From DATJZG01 sp035499295 (GTDB lineage Bacteria; Myxococcota; Myxococcia; Myxococcales; Anaeromyxobacteraceae), in contig DATJZG010000034.1 in NCBI GenBank assembly GCA_035499295.1, forward strand, positions 8,861-72,860: 64,000 bases of DNA. The letters are read 5' to 3'. Position numbers and translations under genes: made by a program. Shown here piece after piece: positions 1 to 8,719 of the stretch (position 1 is the stretch's first letter; each line of letters begins with the position of its first letter). The notes beneath the pieces are model-generated. The model worked only from the letters and a program-made list of their open reading frames with translations. It was not told the origin of the DNA and made no database searches.

Positions 1-554
1 TCCGAGTAGACCGCCAGGTCGTGGCCGTCGGTGAGGACGCAGGTGAGGTTGCCGTGCTCGTTCACGAGCCCTAGCCACTCGAGGAGCGTGCGCGGGTCGG
101 CCTCGCCCAGGCTCTTCCAGCCCCGGTCGGCGAAGCGGTTCATGAGCTCGCAGAAGATGAGCTCGGTGTCGGTCGAGCCCACCGGCTCGAAGGGGGCCCC
201 GGCCCGGAGCTGCAGGCGGTGGCGGAGCGACCCGGCGTGTGCGAAGAGCCAGTCCCTGCGGCCCCAGGCGCGCAGGAAGGGCTGAGTGTTGGCGTCGGAG
301 AGGGCGCCCCAGGTGGCGCGCCGGATGTGGAGCAGGAAGAGCGAGCTCTCGAGGTGCTCCCACACCTTCACGAGCTCCGAGCGGATGGAGCCGGTCGGCG
401 GGGCGGGCTCCTTCAGCACCGTCGCCGACGGCTCTCCCCCCGGGTAGTAGCCGATGCCCCAGCCGTCGGGGGGGACTTCCCCCTGGCGCAGGCAGCGCAG
501 GTCGAAGGAAGGCGCGAGCTCGCCCTCGAAGGACATCGCCAGCAGGTTGGGCAT
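1..554 (-). CDS. class II glutamine amidotransferase-like protein (partial, C-terminus outside window)
   Basis: This is the last visible gene of the leftward amidoligase operon, and its frame stays open to the window edge (about 184 residues seen). It reads as an Ntn-fold class II glutamine amidotransferase of the YafJ/EgtC kind: an N-terminal MPNLLAMSF, then DGWGIGYYPGG, HIRRATWG, NTQPF, FAHAGSL and GSTDTELIF, which match the family's core motifs in order. The family normally begins Met-Cys, with Cys2 as nucleophile after Met removal; here residue 2 is Pro, so glutaminase activity is doubtful. It starts 12 nt after the alpha-E gene. In related operons such a protein is thought to supply or process an amide or amine. 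The start ATG at 554 aligns with the family N-terminus. Confidence 0.8.
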   Translation of the reverse strand, partial: MPNLLAMSFEGELAPSFDLRCLRQGEVPPDGWGIGYYPGGEPSATVLKEPAPPTGSIRSELVKVWEHLESSLFLLHIRRATWGALSDANTQPFLRAWGRRDWLFAHAGSLRHRLQLRAGAPFEPVGSTDTELIFCELMNRFADRGWKSLGEADPRTLLEWLGLVNEHGNLTCVLTDGHDLAVYS

Positions 555-566
555 GCGAACCGACTT

Positions 567-1547
567 TTACTGCGTCGCCGCCTGGCTTGCCACCGCTGGC
601 GCGCACCCCAGCAGCTCCCTCCCCATCACGCTCGCGATCTCGGTCGTCTCGTCCACCACCCGGGTGAGGAGTTCGTGCAGGCCGGCGGTGTCGAAGTCCT
701 TCTGCCGGGACGCGACCCACAGGGCCAGCGCCCGGAGCCTGGCGTAGCTCTCCGTCCCCGGGAGTTCCTCCTCGGCAGGTGGCCGGATGCGCTCCAGCCG
801 CCCCGCAGCCGCTCGAAGCGAGAAGCGCACCGAGCGCGGGAAGAGGGGCTCGAACACCAGGAAGCGGGCCACCGCGTCGGGGCTCACCCGGCCCCGCAGC
901 TGCTTCATGAAGGGCTCGAAGCCCGAGCAGGCCCGGAGCAGCGCCAGCCAGAGCGCGGTCTCCACCACGTCGTGGGCCCCGAGCGACCGGAAGGCGTGGT
1001 GGTGGACGTCCAGGATGCGGGCCGTCTGCCCGGCGCGCTCGAGCAGCACCCCGAGGAAGATGAAGTGGAGCGCGTCGTCGTGGAGCATGGTGCCGCGGGC
1101 GATCCCCTGGAGCGACTGGGCGGAGGTGCGGATGCGGCGGTAGAAGGAGTGCCGGTCGTCGCGCCACTCCGCCCGCGCTCGCCCGCTGCCGGCCCACAGG
1201 TAGAGGGCGTTCAGGGCCTCCCAGGTCTCGAGGCTCACCACCTCCCGGATGGAGCGGGCGTTGTCGCGCGCCGCGGCGAGCGAGCGCTTGATGGAGCACG
1301 GGTTGTCCTCCTCCCAGGTGAGGTACTCCTGGACGCGCTCCCCATCCTCGGCGGCTCCCGCGCCGAGCCGCCGCTGGAAGGGCTCCTCCTCGCCGGCGAC
1401 GATGATCACCGGCAGCCAGACGTGGCGCGGGTTCAGGCCGGCGTCGAGGGCCAGGTTGCGGGTGACGCCCAGCACGCGGGCGGTGCTCTCGGCGCGCTCC
1501 AGGTAGCGCCCGAGCCAGAAGCAGTGGTCGGCGACGCGGGAGATCAT
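567..1547 (-). CDS. alpha-E domain protein (COG2307/DUF403 type)
   Basis: A 326-aa all-helical protein beginning MISRVADHCFWLGRYLERAE, the typical start of the alpha-E family, which always sits beside circularly permuted ATP-grasp genes. No catalytic motif is evident. Acidic and arginine-rich helices, such as the DDRHSFYRRIRTS stretch, recur through the protein. Its ATG overlaps the stop of the upstream ATP-grasp gene by 4 nt (ATGA), so the two are probably translationally coupled. Known family context (Iyer and colleagues' amidoligase neighbourhoods) links it to a predicted peptide-modifying system; its own biochemical role is unknown. Confidence 0.87.
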   Translation of the reverse strand: MISRVADHCFWLGRYLERAESTARVLGVTRNLALDAGLNPRHVWLPVIIVAGEEEPFQRRLGAGAAEDGERVQEYLTWEEDNPCSIKRSLAAARDNARSIREVVSLETWEALNALYLWAGSGRARAEWRDDRHSFYRRIRTSAQSLQGIARGTMLHDDALHFIFLGVLLERAGQTARILDVHHHAFRSLGAHDVVETALWLALLRACSGFEPFMKQLRGRVSPDAVARFLVFEPLFPRSVRFSLRAAAGRLERIRPPAEEELPGTESYARLRALALWVASRQKDFDTAGLHELLTRVVDETTEIASVMGRELLGCAPAVASQAATQ

Positions 1548-3013
1548 GTCCCCTCCGGCGCCAGGACCCAGGTGTCCTTCGAGCCGCCGCCCTGGCTCGA
1601 GTTCACCACGTAGGAGCCCTCGACGAGCGCCACGCGGGTGAGCCCGCCGGGGAGAACCCAGGGGCCGTCGCGGCCGTTCACCACATAGGGGCGCAGGTCG
1701 ACGCGCCGCGCCTCGGCCCGCCCCTTCGACTCCACCCAGGTCGGACAGGTGGAGAGTTCGAGGCGGCGCTGGGCGATGTACTTGCGCGGCTCCGCCGCCA
1801 CCCTGCGGCGGAAGTCCTCGATCTGGGCGGAGCTCGCCTGCGGCCCCATGAGCATCCCGTAGCCGCCCGCCTCGTCGACCGCCTTCACCACCAGCTCGGC
1901 CAGGTGCTCGAGCACGTAGACGCGGTCCTCCTCCCGGGCGCAGACCCAGGTGGGCAGCTGCTCCAGGATCGGCTCCTCGGCGAGGTAGTAGCGGACGATG
2001 TCCGGGACGAAGGGGTAGACCGCCTTGTCGTCGGCGACCCCGTTCCCGGGAGCGTTGGCGAGGGTGAGGTTGCCGCGGGCCCAGGCCCGCATGATCCCGG
2101 GAACGCCGAGGAGGCTGTCTGGCCGGAACACCTCGGGGTCGAGGAAGGTCTCGTCGGTGCGCCGGTAGATGACGTGGACCCGGCGTGGGCCCCGGGTGGT
2201 GCGGCAGAACACCTCCTCGCGCTCCACGAAGAGGTCGGCGGACTGCACCAGCTCGAGCCCCATGGTGCGGGCGAGGAAGCTGTGCTCGAAGTAGGCCGAG
2301 TTGTAGGGGCCGGGGGTGAGCACCACCGCGTTCGTGTCGAAGGCGTCCACCGGCGAGACCGAGCGCAGTGCGTCCGCGAGGCGAGAGGGGTAGACGTCCA
2401 CCGGGCGGACCCGGGCGACGTCCACGCACTCCGGGAGCACGCGCTTCGAGATGATGCGGTTCTCGAGCACGTAGGAGACGCCGGACGGCGTTCGCAGGTT
2501 GTCCTCCAGCACCCGGGGGACGCCGTCCGGGCCCCGGACCAGGTCGATGCCGGCGATGTGGATGCGGACGCCCCCCGGGGGGCGCACCCCGCGCAGCTGG
2601 GGAAACCAGTTCTTCGAGGCGAGCACCAGGTCGGCGGGCACGGCGCGGTCGCGCAGGATCTTCTGCTCGCCGTAGAGATCGTCGAGGAAGTGCTCGAGCG
2701 CCTTCACCCGCTGCGCGAGCCCGCGCTCGATGAAGGCCCAGTCCTCGGCCGCGATCATGCGCGGGACGAGGCAGAAGGGGAAGATCTTCTCGGTGCCGCG
2801 CTGGTCGGCGTAGACGGAGAAGGTGACGCCTTGGCTGAGGAGCGCGCGCTCGGCGAGCGCCTGGCAGGTGGCGAACTCCGCCCCGCTGCGGGCACCGACC
2901 GCGTCGATGGCCTTGCGGAACGCTGGCCGCGGCGCGCCGCGATCGGTGAAGAGCTCGTCCCAGGCCCCGGGCAGGGTCTGGTAGTCGGCGAAGAGGGAGG
3001 AGCTGGTCGGCAT
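1544..3013 (-). CDS. circularly permuted ATP-grasp type 2 protein (COG2308/DUF404-DUF407 type)
   Basis: A 489-aa protein with the hallmarks of the circularly permuted ATP-grasp family: PGVRIHIAGIDLVRGPDG-like and VLEDNLRTPSGVSYVLENR segments near residues 140-185, a GGYGMLMGP phosphate-binding loop near 390, and a C-terminal GSYVVNSSQGGGSKDTWVL. The family is predicted to activate a carboxylate with ATP and form an amide or peptide bond; the substrate is unknown. The length is normal. It is coupled to the alpha-E gene by a 4-nt overlap and lies 8 nt after the DUF2126 gene. Confidence 0.9.
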   Translation of the reverse strand: MPTSSSLFADYQTLPGAWDELFTDRGAPRPAFRKAIDAVGARSGAEFATCQALAERALLSQGVTFSVYADQRGTEKIFPFCLVPRMIAAEDWAFIERGLAQRVKALEHFLDDLYGEQKILRDRAVPADLVLASKNWFPQLRGVRPPGGVRIHIAGIDLVRGPDGVPRVLEDNLRTPSGVSYVLENRIISKRVLPECVDVARVRPVDVYPSRLADALRSVSPVDAFDTNAVVLTPGPYNSAYFEHSFLARTMGLELVQSADLFVEREEVFCRTTRGPRRVHVIYRRTDETFLDPEVFRPDSLLGVPGIMRAWARGNLTLANAPGNGVADDKAVYPFVPDIVRYYLAEEPILEQLPTWVCAREEDRVYVLEHLAELVVKAVDEAGGYGMLMGPQASSAQIEDFRRRVAAEPRKYIAQRRLELSTCPTWVESKGRAEARRVDLRPYVVNGRDGPWVLPGGLTRVALVEGSYVVNSSQGGGSKDTWVLAPEGT

Positions 3014-3021
3014 GGCTTCGG

Positions 3022-4710
3022 TCAGGTGGGGAGCGCGGTGGTCAGTCGGCGCAGGTCGAGGGTGAGCCGACCGGAGGGGGCGCGGCGCGCCGGCCGCGGG
3101 CGCCCCGGGCGGACCACCACGCGCTCGCGGCGCCGGCGCTCTGCCTCGGCCGCATCCGCCGGCAACCCCGGGTAGGCGCCCCCGCCGGGCTTCCACCCGT
3201 GGAGCTCGATGCGCAGGGCCTCGCCGCGCCGCTCCCACTCCAGCACCAGCGGGTCGTGGGGGCCGAGCCCGGGGTGGAGCCCGGGGTGCGGGGCGAACGC
3301 CCGGTAGCGCACCGCGGCGAGATGGGTGGCCCCGCCCCCCGGTTCGAGCGGCACCTCCACCCCCTGGGCGGCGATGTGCCCGGGGGTCTGCCCGGGCGAG
3401 GTGACGGCGAGTTCCAGCCGCTCGGAGCTCGCGTCCACGATGCGGGCGCTCGACCGCTCCTGGGAGGCCACGTCCCCCACCAGCGGCCAGAAGTCGACGG
3501 CGGGGCGGATGGCCAGGGTAGCGCCGGCGAGCTCGACCCGGGCGATCTCGGGCGGTGGGGCGAGCAGGATCGACTGCACCCTGGGACCGAGGCCGTAGCC
3601 CTGCTCCTCCAGGTCCTCGAGCACGCCGCGCAGGTCCTGCTCCAGGTAGAACGGCAGAGAGGCCCGGTCGTGCAGCTCCGGCCCCCAGTCGACCAGCGGC
3701 TCGTCGTAGGCCTCCCTGGCGAGGCGGGCCGCGACGGCCCGGAAGAGCGCGCCGAGTGCGACCAGGCGAAGCGCGGTTTGGGGCATGCGCAGGGCGCGCA
3801 GCTCCACCACCCCCATCCGGCCGCGCCCGGGGAGATGGGGGTTCCACAGCTTCTCCACGTTCAGCTCGGCCCGGTGCGAGTTGCCCGAGGCGTCGACGAG
3901 GAGCGGGGCGAGCGACGACCAGAGCTCCTCGGGGCCGGGCTGCGAGCGCGCCGCCAGCCGGTCGAGCGCCACCCCCAGCTCCTCGAAGAGCTCCCGCACC
4001 CCCTCGTCCGGCCGGGGGCCCTGGCCGGCGCTGCCGACGCAGTCGGGGGCGAAGGCGTAGGAGAGCGAGGGGTGGTGGTTGAGGTAACGCACCAGCGACG
4101 GGAGCAGCTGCGGGGAGAGGAAGAAGGGGCTCCGCTCCGGCGACGGGCCGCCGAGCGTGATCTGGCCCCCGCCGCCGGAGTCGGTGGCATGCCCGTTCCA
4201 GCGGTAGCGCACCGCCGAGAGCCCGGCCTCCTCGGCGGCGGCGTAGACGGCCTCGGCGTGGTGCGCAAAGGAGAGGAGGTCCGGCGCCGGCGCCAGGTTC
4301 ACCTCCACCACCCCGGGGTCGGGCGTGACGGTGAGCCAGCGCTCGTCGTTGCAGAGCTCCGGCACCCCCACGGGGACGCCGCGGAGCCCGGACGTCTCCA
4401 GGGCGCGAGGCGCCTCGCCGGCCCGGCCCGGCTGGTAGCGGGCCCCGAGGCAGAAGCGCGCCCTCTCCTCGCCCGGGAACTTCCTCCCCTCCGCCCGCAC
4501 CAGGCTCGCCGACGAGGCGAGCCGGGCCACGAGCGCGCGCAGGAGCGACTCGGCCCGCTCCTCCTTGTTGCCGCCCTCCGCCTGCCACAGCCAGTGCGCT
4601 TCCTGGCTGGAGCGATCGGTGAAGGTGGGCTCCGCGCCCAGCCAGATCTCGAGGCGGGCGCGGCGCAGCGCCTCGTCCTGGGCCCGGCAGTCGGCCAGCA
4701 GTTCCCGCAT
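3022..4710 (-). CDS. stand-alone DUF2126 amidoligase-domain protein
   Basis: A 562-aa protein that is homologous over its length to the C-terminal two thirds of its upstream neighbour but has no transglutaminase domain. It carries the amidoligase-like signature: TPDPGVVEVNLAPA near residue 130, a GGGGQITLGGPSPERSPFF segment near 180, NSHRAELNVEKLW and VELRALRMP near 280-310. The aligned motifs in the neighbour are TPDPGVLEVNLPP, GGGNHITLGGPTPF and NTHRAEISIDKLF. The acidic residues expected to bind metal are kept, so it is likely active, probably by an ATP-dependent ligase reaction. It is separated from the neighbours by 7 and 8 nt. It looks like a tandem duplicate that lost its N-terminal domain or never had one. 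Confidence 0.85.
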   Translation of the reverse strand: MRELLADCRAQDEALRRARLEIWLGAEPTFTDRSSQEAHWLWQAEGGNKEERAESLLRALVARLASSASLVRAEGRKFPGEERARFCLGARYQPGRAGEAPRALETSGLRGVPVGVPELCNDERWLTVTPDPGVVEVNLAPAPDLLSFAHHAEAVYAAAEEAGLSAVRYRWNGHATDSGGGGQITLGGPSPERSPFFLSPQLLPSLVRYLNHHPSLSYAFAPDCVGSAGQGPRPDEGVRELFEELGVALDRLAARSQPGPEELWSSLAPLLVDASGNSHRAELNVEKLWNPHLPGRGRMGVVELRALRMPQTALRLVALGALFRAVAARLAREAYDEPLVDWGPELHDRASLPFYLEQDLRGVLEDLEEQGYGLGPRVQSILLAPPPEIARVELAGATLAIRPAVDFWPLVGDVASQERSSARIVDASSERLELAVTSPGQTPGHIAAQGVEVPLEPGGGATHLAAVRYRAFAPHPGLHPGLGPHDPLVLEWERRGEALRIELHGWKPGGGAYPGLPADAAEAERRRRERVVVRPGRPRPARRAPSGRLTLDLRRLTTALPT

Positions 4711-4717
4711 GGCCGAC

Positions 4718-7700
4718 CTAGATCTCCTCTTCCGGCTCGGGCATGGGGCGATCTCCCGGGTGTCGGCGCAGGTCGAGCGTGTGCGGGTACTCGGGGTGCG
4801 CCCGGGCCAGGCGCGGCTTCCACGCGTACGGGAGCGGCCCCTCCTGCGTGAACCGCTGAGCCCGCCGCGCCGAGGCCTCGAAGCGGGTGAGCGGCGGAGC
4901 GTTGTACCCCTGCCCCTCCGGGTGCCAGACGTGGTAGGCGCAGGCGCCCACCGAACGCCGTCCCCATCGATCCCACAGGTCGAAGCGCAGCGGGTGGTGG
5001 ATGCCCAGGTGCGGCTGCAGCGATGCGGCCGGCGCCCAGGCGCGGAAGCGCACTCCGCCGACGTGCTCTCCAGCCGTTCCGGTCGATCGCAGCGGCAAGA
5101 TCATGCCGTTCACCAGCACGTCGAATCGCTCGGGCTCGAGCCCCTCGGCTCTCACCTCGACGCGTTCCAGCGAGGAGTCGACGTGGCGGGCGGTGCCACC
5201 GGCCCCGGGCTCCTCGCCCAGGACCGGCCAGGGCTCGAGCGCGTTGCGGACCTCGACGGTGGTCCCGCCCACCTGCAGGCGCCCCACCACCGGGCAGCGG
5301 AATTCGACGAAGGGACGGTAGGCTGCCCCGGGCAGCCCCATCCCGCGCTTCTCCAGGTAGCCGAGCACCTCTTCCATGTCCCGCCACAGCCAGAAGGGGA
5401 GGAGGAACCGGTCGTGGAGCTCCGTCCCCCAGCGCACCAGTCCGTGGCGGTAGGGCTCGGCCGCGAAGGCGGCCACGAGCGCACGCATGACGATGCATTG
5501 CGCGGCGGCCATGCGCGGGTGCGGCGGCATCTCGAAGGCGCGCAGCTCCACGAGCCCCTGGCGCCCGTGGGCGGTGCGCCAGTCGAAGAGCTTGTCGATG
5601 GAGATCTCGGCGCGGTGGGTGTTTCCGGTGACGTCCACGAGCAGGTTGCGGAAGAGCCAGTCCCCTAGCCAGGGAGCCGGTGGCTGCGATCGGTCGAAGG
5701 CCCGCCGCAGCGCGATCTCCAGCTCGTAGAGCGACTCGTGACGGGCCTCGTCCACCCGCGGTGCCTGCGAGGTGGGTCCGACGAAGAGACCGCTGAAGAG
5801 GTAGGAGAGCGCCGGGTGGTGCTGGGTGAAGGTGACGAGGCTGGCGAGCACGTCGGGGCGCTGCACGAATGGGCTCGCGAACGGCGTGGGCCCGCCCAGG
5901 GTGATGTGGTTGCCGCCGCCCGATCCCTCCTGGCGCCCATCGAGAAGGTACTTCTCGGAGTGGAGCCCGGCGTGCAGGGCGGCGTCGAACACACCCTCCA
6001 TGAGCTCGGCGTGCTCGCGCCCGCTCGCGGACGGCGGGAGGTTCACCTCGAGGACACCGGGGTCCGGGGTGACCGAGAAGCGGACGAGTTCCGGGCTCCA
6101 CGGCGGCGGGTATCCCTCGAGCCGCACCTCCAGCCCGGCGTCGCGGGAGGCTCGATCCACCGCCGCCACGAGAGCCGCGAAGTCGCTCGTCGACGAGGTG
6201 GGCGGAAGGAAGACGAACAGCTCGCCCTCCCGGGGCTCGACCGCGAGCGCGGTGCGGACCGCGGCGGCGGGCGGCGGGGGCGCGGCGAGGCGCTCCGCGA
6301 GCTGCGTGCCGGCCTTCTCGGCGAGCTTCTTCCGCTCTCGCTCCCGGGTCTTCGCGATCTCCTCGGCGCGCGGGTCGACGGGGTAGGGAGGCTCGAGGGG
6401 GGCGGGCGACGGGGGCGGGCCTCCGAGCGACCGGAGCGGCAGGCGCAGGCCGACGGGCGCGTCGCCCGGGATGAGCACCAGTCGCTCGCGGCGGAAGCTC
6501 CACCGGTCGGTGCGCCAACCCTCTCCCTGGCGGGCGAGCGGCAGGACGAAGGCCGACGGGCGCGAGAGCCCCTGGTCGAGTACCCGCGCCAGCCGGCGCC
6601 GCTCCTCAGGGTCGGACAGGTCCGCGCGGTGGGGGTCGAGTCCCGGCGGCAGCTCTGCCTCGTCGCGGATGAAGTGCCACGGATCCTCCCAGGCGGGCTG
6701 AATTGCGTCCACGTCGACGCCGAGCCGTCCCGCGATGGCGCGGGCGACTATCTCCGCCGCCTGCGGGGAGGACTCGCGCCTTGCGCCGCCTCCCGACCAC
6801 AGCGGCGCCCCGCCGCGGCGCCCCACCACGTCGAGAGCCCATCGCGGCAGGCTCTCGCCCGGGTACCACTTGCCGGTCCGCCGCAGGATCAGTCCGCCAG
6901 GCGCGAGGCGGTCGCGCAGCTCCTCCGCGAGCCGAAGCCCCTGCTCCCACTTCGTCGGCCCGAGCGCCTCGCCGCGCCACTCTGGCTCCTCCGGGTGCAG
7001 GCGCGAGTTGAAGGTGGGCTCGCCTCCGACCGTCAGAGTGAGCCCGGCCGCGGTGAGGGAGGCATCGGCTTGGGCCGCGGCCTCGAGCAACGCCTTCCAG
7101 GTTTCCTCCGAGTAAGGAGTGGTGGGCCGGGCCTCGTGCCCGAGCCGCGCCACCTTGAGCTCGAAGAGCACCTCGCTCGCCGGGACGTCCGAGGTGCCAG
7201 CGATGGGGGCGCCGAGCGCGGGGCGCGCCACGCAGGCGAGGGGAATGTGCCCTTCTCCGCAGAGGAGGCCGCTCGTCGCGTCGAGGCCGATCCAGCCGGC
7301 GCCGGGCAGGAACGTCTCCGCCCAGGCGTGCAGGTCGACGACGTCGCGGCCGACCCCGCGCGGCTCGTCGGGGATCATTCCCTCGTCGGTGAGCTGGACG
7401 AGGTACCCCGATACGAACCGCGCCGCGAGCCCGCGGGACCGGAGCGCCGCCACGAGCAGGATCGCCGAGTCCCGGCAGCTGCCGCGCCCCTGCTCGAGCG
7501 TCTCCTCGGGAGTCCAGATCCCCGGCTCCTCGCGGATGACGTACTGGACGCGCCGGTTCACGAGGCGGTTCAGCTCCACGATCAGGTCGACGGTCTTGCC
7601 CGACGACGGGAGTTCGTTGAGGAAGGCGCCGAGGAGCTTGCCCCCCGAGAGGGAAGGATCGGAGGCGTCGAGGAACGGCGCCAGGTCGGCGAGGAGCTCC

Positions 7701-8020
7701 TCCGGATAGCGGAAGGGGGCCTGCTGGCACCGGTCGTCGACGAAGAAGTCGAACGGGTTCACCGGCCGGACGTCGACCGCCAGCTCGACTTCCACCGCCA
7801 GCTCTGGAAGGCGCGTGCCCTTGCGGAACGTGGCGGTCGCCACGTGGTTGCCGAACGGGTCCTGCTGCCAGCGGATCTCGCCAGGCTCGCTCACCCGCAA
7901 GGAGTAGGTCTCGACCCGCGCCTTGGCGTGGTTCGCCGGCCGCAGGCGGATCTGGTGTGGCCCCAGAGCCGCCGGAGCGGGATACCGATACACGCTGCGA
8001 TGCAGTAGGGAGAGGCGCAT
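4718..8020 (-). CDS. transglutaminase-DUF2126 fusion protein (COG1305-COG4196)
   Basis: A 1100-aa two-module protein and the first gene of the leftward operon. Residues 1-290 form a bacterial transglutaminase-like module: N-terminal MRLSLLHRSVYRY, and a Cys182-His231-Asp247 triad in GRGSCRDSAI, DLHAWAETF and GLDATSGL. Residues about 320-1100 form the DUF2126 amidoligase module (LTVGGEPTFNS near 340, SVTPDPGVLEVNLPP near 665, ITLGGPTPF, NTHRAEISIDKLF). The family is predicted to couple peptide cleavage or transfer with ATP-dependent ligation. The ATG at 8020 matches the usual start; a longer frame upstream adds 14 non-conserved residues. No clear Shine-Dalgarno sequence precedes it. Confidence 0.9.
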   Translation of the reverse strand: MRLSLLHRSVYRYPAPAALGPHQIRLRPANHAKARVETYSLRVSEPGEIRWQQDPFGNHVATATFRKGTRLPELAVEVELAVDVRPVNPFDFFVDDRCQQAPFRYPEELLADLAPFLDASDPSLSGGKLLGAFLNELPSSGKTVDLIVELNRLVNRRVQYVIREEPGIWTPEETLEQGRGSCRDSAILLVAALRSRGLAARFVSGYLVQLTDEGMIPDEPRGVGRDVVDLHAWAETFLPGAGWIGLDATSGLLCGEGHIPLACVARPALGAPIAGTSDVPASEVLFELKVARLGHEARPTTPYSEETWKALLEAAAQADASLTAAGLTLTVGGEPTFNSRLHPEEPEWRGEALGPTKWEQGLRLAEELRDRLAPGGLILRRTGKWYPGESLPRWALDVVGRRGGAPLWSGGGARRESSPQAAEIVARAIAGRLGVDVDAIQPAWEDPWHFIRDEAELPPGLDPHRADLSDPEERRRLARVLDQGLSRPSAFVLPLARQGEGWRTDRWSFRRERLVLIPGDAPVGLRLPLRSLGGPPPSPAPLEPPYPVDPRAEEIAKTRERERKKLAEKAGTQLAERLAAPPPPAAAVRTALAVEPREGELFVFLPPTSSTSDFAALVAAVDRASRDAGLEVRLEGYPPPWSPELVRFSVTPDPGVLEVNLPPSASGREHAELMEGVFDAALHAGLHSEKYLLDGRQEGSGGGNHITLGGPTPFASPFVQRPDVLASLVTFTQHHPALSYLFSGLFVGPTSQAPRVDEARHESLYELEIALRRAFDRSQPPAPWLGDWLFRNLLVDVTGNTHRAEISIDKLFDWRTAHGRQGLVELRAFEMPPHPRMAAAQCIVMRALVAAFAAEPYRHGLVRWGTELHDRFLLPFWLWRDMEEVLGYLEKRGMGLPGAAYRPFVEFRCPVVGRLQVGGTTVEVRNALEPWPVLGEEPGAGGTARHVDSSLERVEVRAEGLEPERFDVLVNGMILPLRSTGTAGEHVGGVRFRAWAPAASLQPHLGIHHPLRFDLWDRWGRRSVGACAYHVWHPEGQGYNAPPLTRFEASARRAQRFTQEGPLPYAWKPRLARAHPEYPHTLDLRRHPGDRPMPEPEEEI

Positions 8021-8037
8021 AGGTCGGCTCGCGATTC

Positions 8038-8053
8038 TGCAAGAGCCCTGCCC
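8038..8053 (-). promoter_or_regulatory. weak sigma-54-like element before the transglutaminase operon
   Basis: On the minus strand GGCAGGGCTCTTGCA gives GG and GC exactly 10 nt apart with a consensus TTGCA -12 box; the -24 box is only partly right (GGGCAG against TGGCAC). The predicted +1 would fall about 7 nt before the ATG, leaving no room for a ribosome binding site, so the site may be chance. Confidence 0.2.
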
Positions 8054-8173
8054 CGCACCCAAGCTCCCATCTGGGATTCATTGCTGAATGATCCGCATCA
8101 TCCAGAGCGCGGGTGCCCGAGGATCGAGCAGTCGCTGACCGGTTTGGCGCCACGCCGCTCCGGGATGAGCGAG

Positions 8174-8491
8174 CTAGCCGTCCTTCCGCGAAGGGAAGGA
8201 CACGAGTGGAGCCCCCTCGAAGACGCGGAAGAGCCGCTCCTCCGGTGCCGATTCCCGGGCGTAGGTGGCGTGCGCGCGGTCGAGCGCCTCGCGGTAGCGG
8301 AGGAGGCGCTCCTCGTCGCCGAGACCCCCGTCCCGGTCGATGGCCTCCCGCTCGAGTCCGAAGCGGCGGAGCACGTGTAGGCGGTACACGGCGAGCACCC
8401 GGCGCTCGTAGGCGACGCCGAGCGCCTCGAACAACCCCTCGGCGTCCTCGACTTGCCTCAGGTCCGGGAAGGCCATGGCGACGTGCGGCAT
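8174..8491 (-). CDS. nifW: nitrogenase-stabilizing/protective protein NifW
   Basis: A 105-aa protein recognised from the NifW pattern: VEDAEGLFEALGVAYERRV followed by VYRLHVLRRFG, then EERLLRYREALDRAHATYA, and a C-terminal APEERLFRVFEG. These correspond to the family's SAEdFfdfFgVpyd, VnRLHILqrF, aYedFv and eekvFkVFq blocks. NifW is known to help protect or assemble the MoFe protein. It is the last gene of the leftward nif arm (nifX-like, nifB, unknown, nifW). The start is uncertain: ATG 8491 overlaps the preceding gene by 34 nt, and ATG 8476 would give 100 aa. Confidence 0.8.
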   Translation of the reverse strand: MPHVAMAFPDLRQVEDAEGLFEALGVAYERRVLAVYRLHVLRRFGLEREAIDRDGGLGDEERLLRYREALDRAHATYARESAPEERLFRVFEGAPLVSFPSRKDG

Positions 8492-8700
8492 CCGAGAAAT
8501 GGGGCGAGCGCCCGCGAGAAGCGCGCTCTCAGGCGGGTGATGCCGGTCGCGAGGCACATCCCGTCGCGCTGCTCGAGGAGGTCTCCGAGCCGGGCCCGCG
8601 GGAAGGCGTCGCCGTCGATCTGAGGGCGCGGAGGGCGTAGCCAGCCCCCGACCTCCACCTCCGGATCGGCGGTCAATTCGAAGGTGGTATCGGCCCACAC
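8458..8700 (-). CDS. unrecognised 80-aa protein between nifB and nifW
   Basis: A GTG-start frame of 80 residues with a strong Shine-Dalgarno GGAGG 8 nt before the GTG and a 19-nt gap after the nifB stop. The composition looks protein-like (FELTADPEVEVGGW, then RLGDLLEQRDGM). The alternative overlapping frame in this stretch is Arg/Gly/Pro-rich and looks like a shadow. It ends inside the 5' end of nifW. I compared it by eye with NifZ, NifT and NifQ patterns and found no match. Position and spacing suggest a small accessory nif product. Confidence 0.5.
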   Translation of the reverse strand: MWADTTFELTADPEVEVGGWLRPPRPQIDGDAFPRARLGDLLEQRDGMCLATGITRLRARFSRALAPFLGCRTSPWPSRT

Positions 8701-8719
8701 GGCGCATTCCTCCGATCGA

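Noticed and set aside
8458..8700. Assignment of the small gene as NifZ
   Set aside because: It lacks the FelGdkVRv start and the GtypG and GtfLQ blocks of NifZ; left as unknown.
8174..8707. The longer 177-aa frame as the nifW gene
   Set aside because: The first 70 residues are Arg/Pro/Gly-rich with no NifW similarity and overlap the better-supported 80-aa gene.
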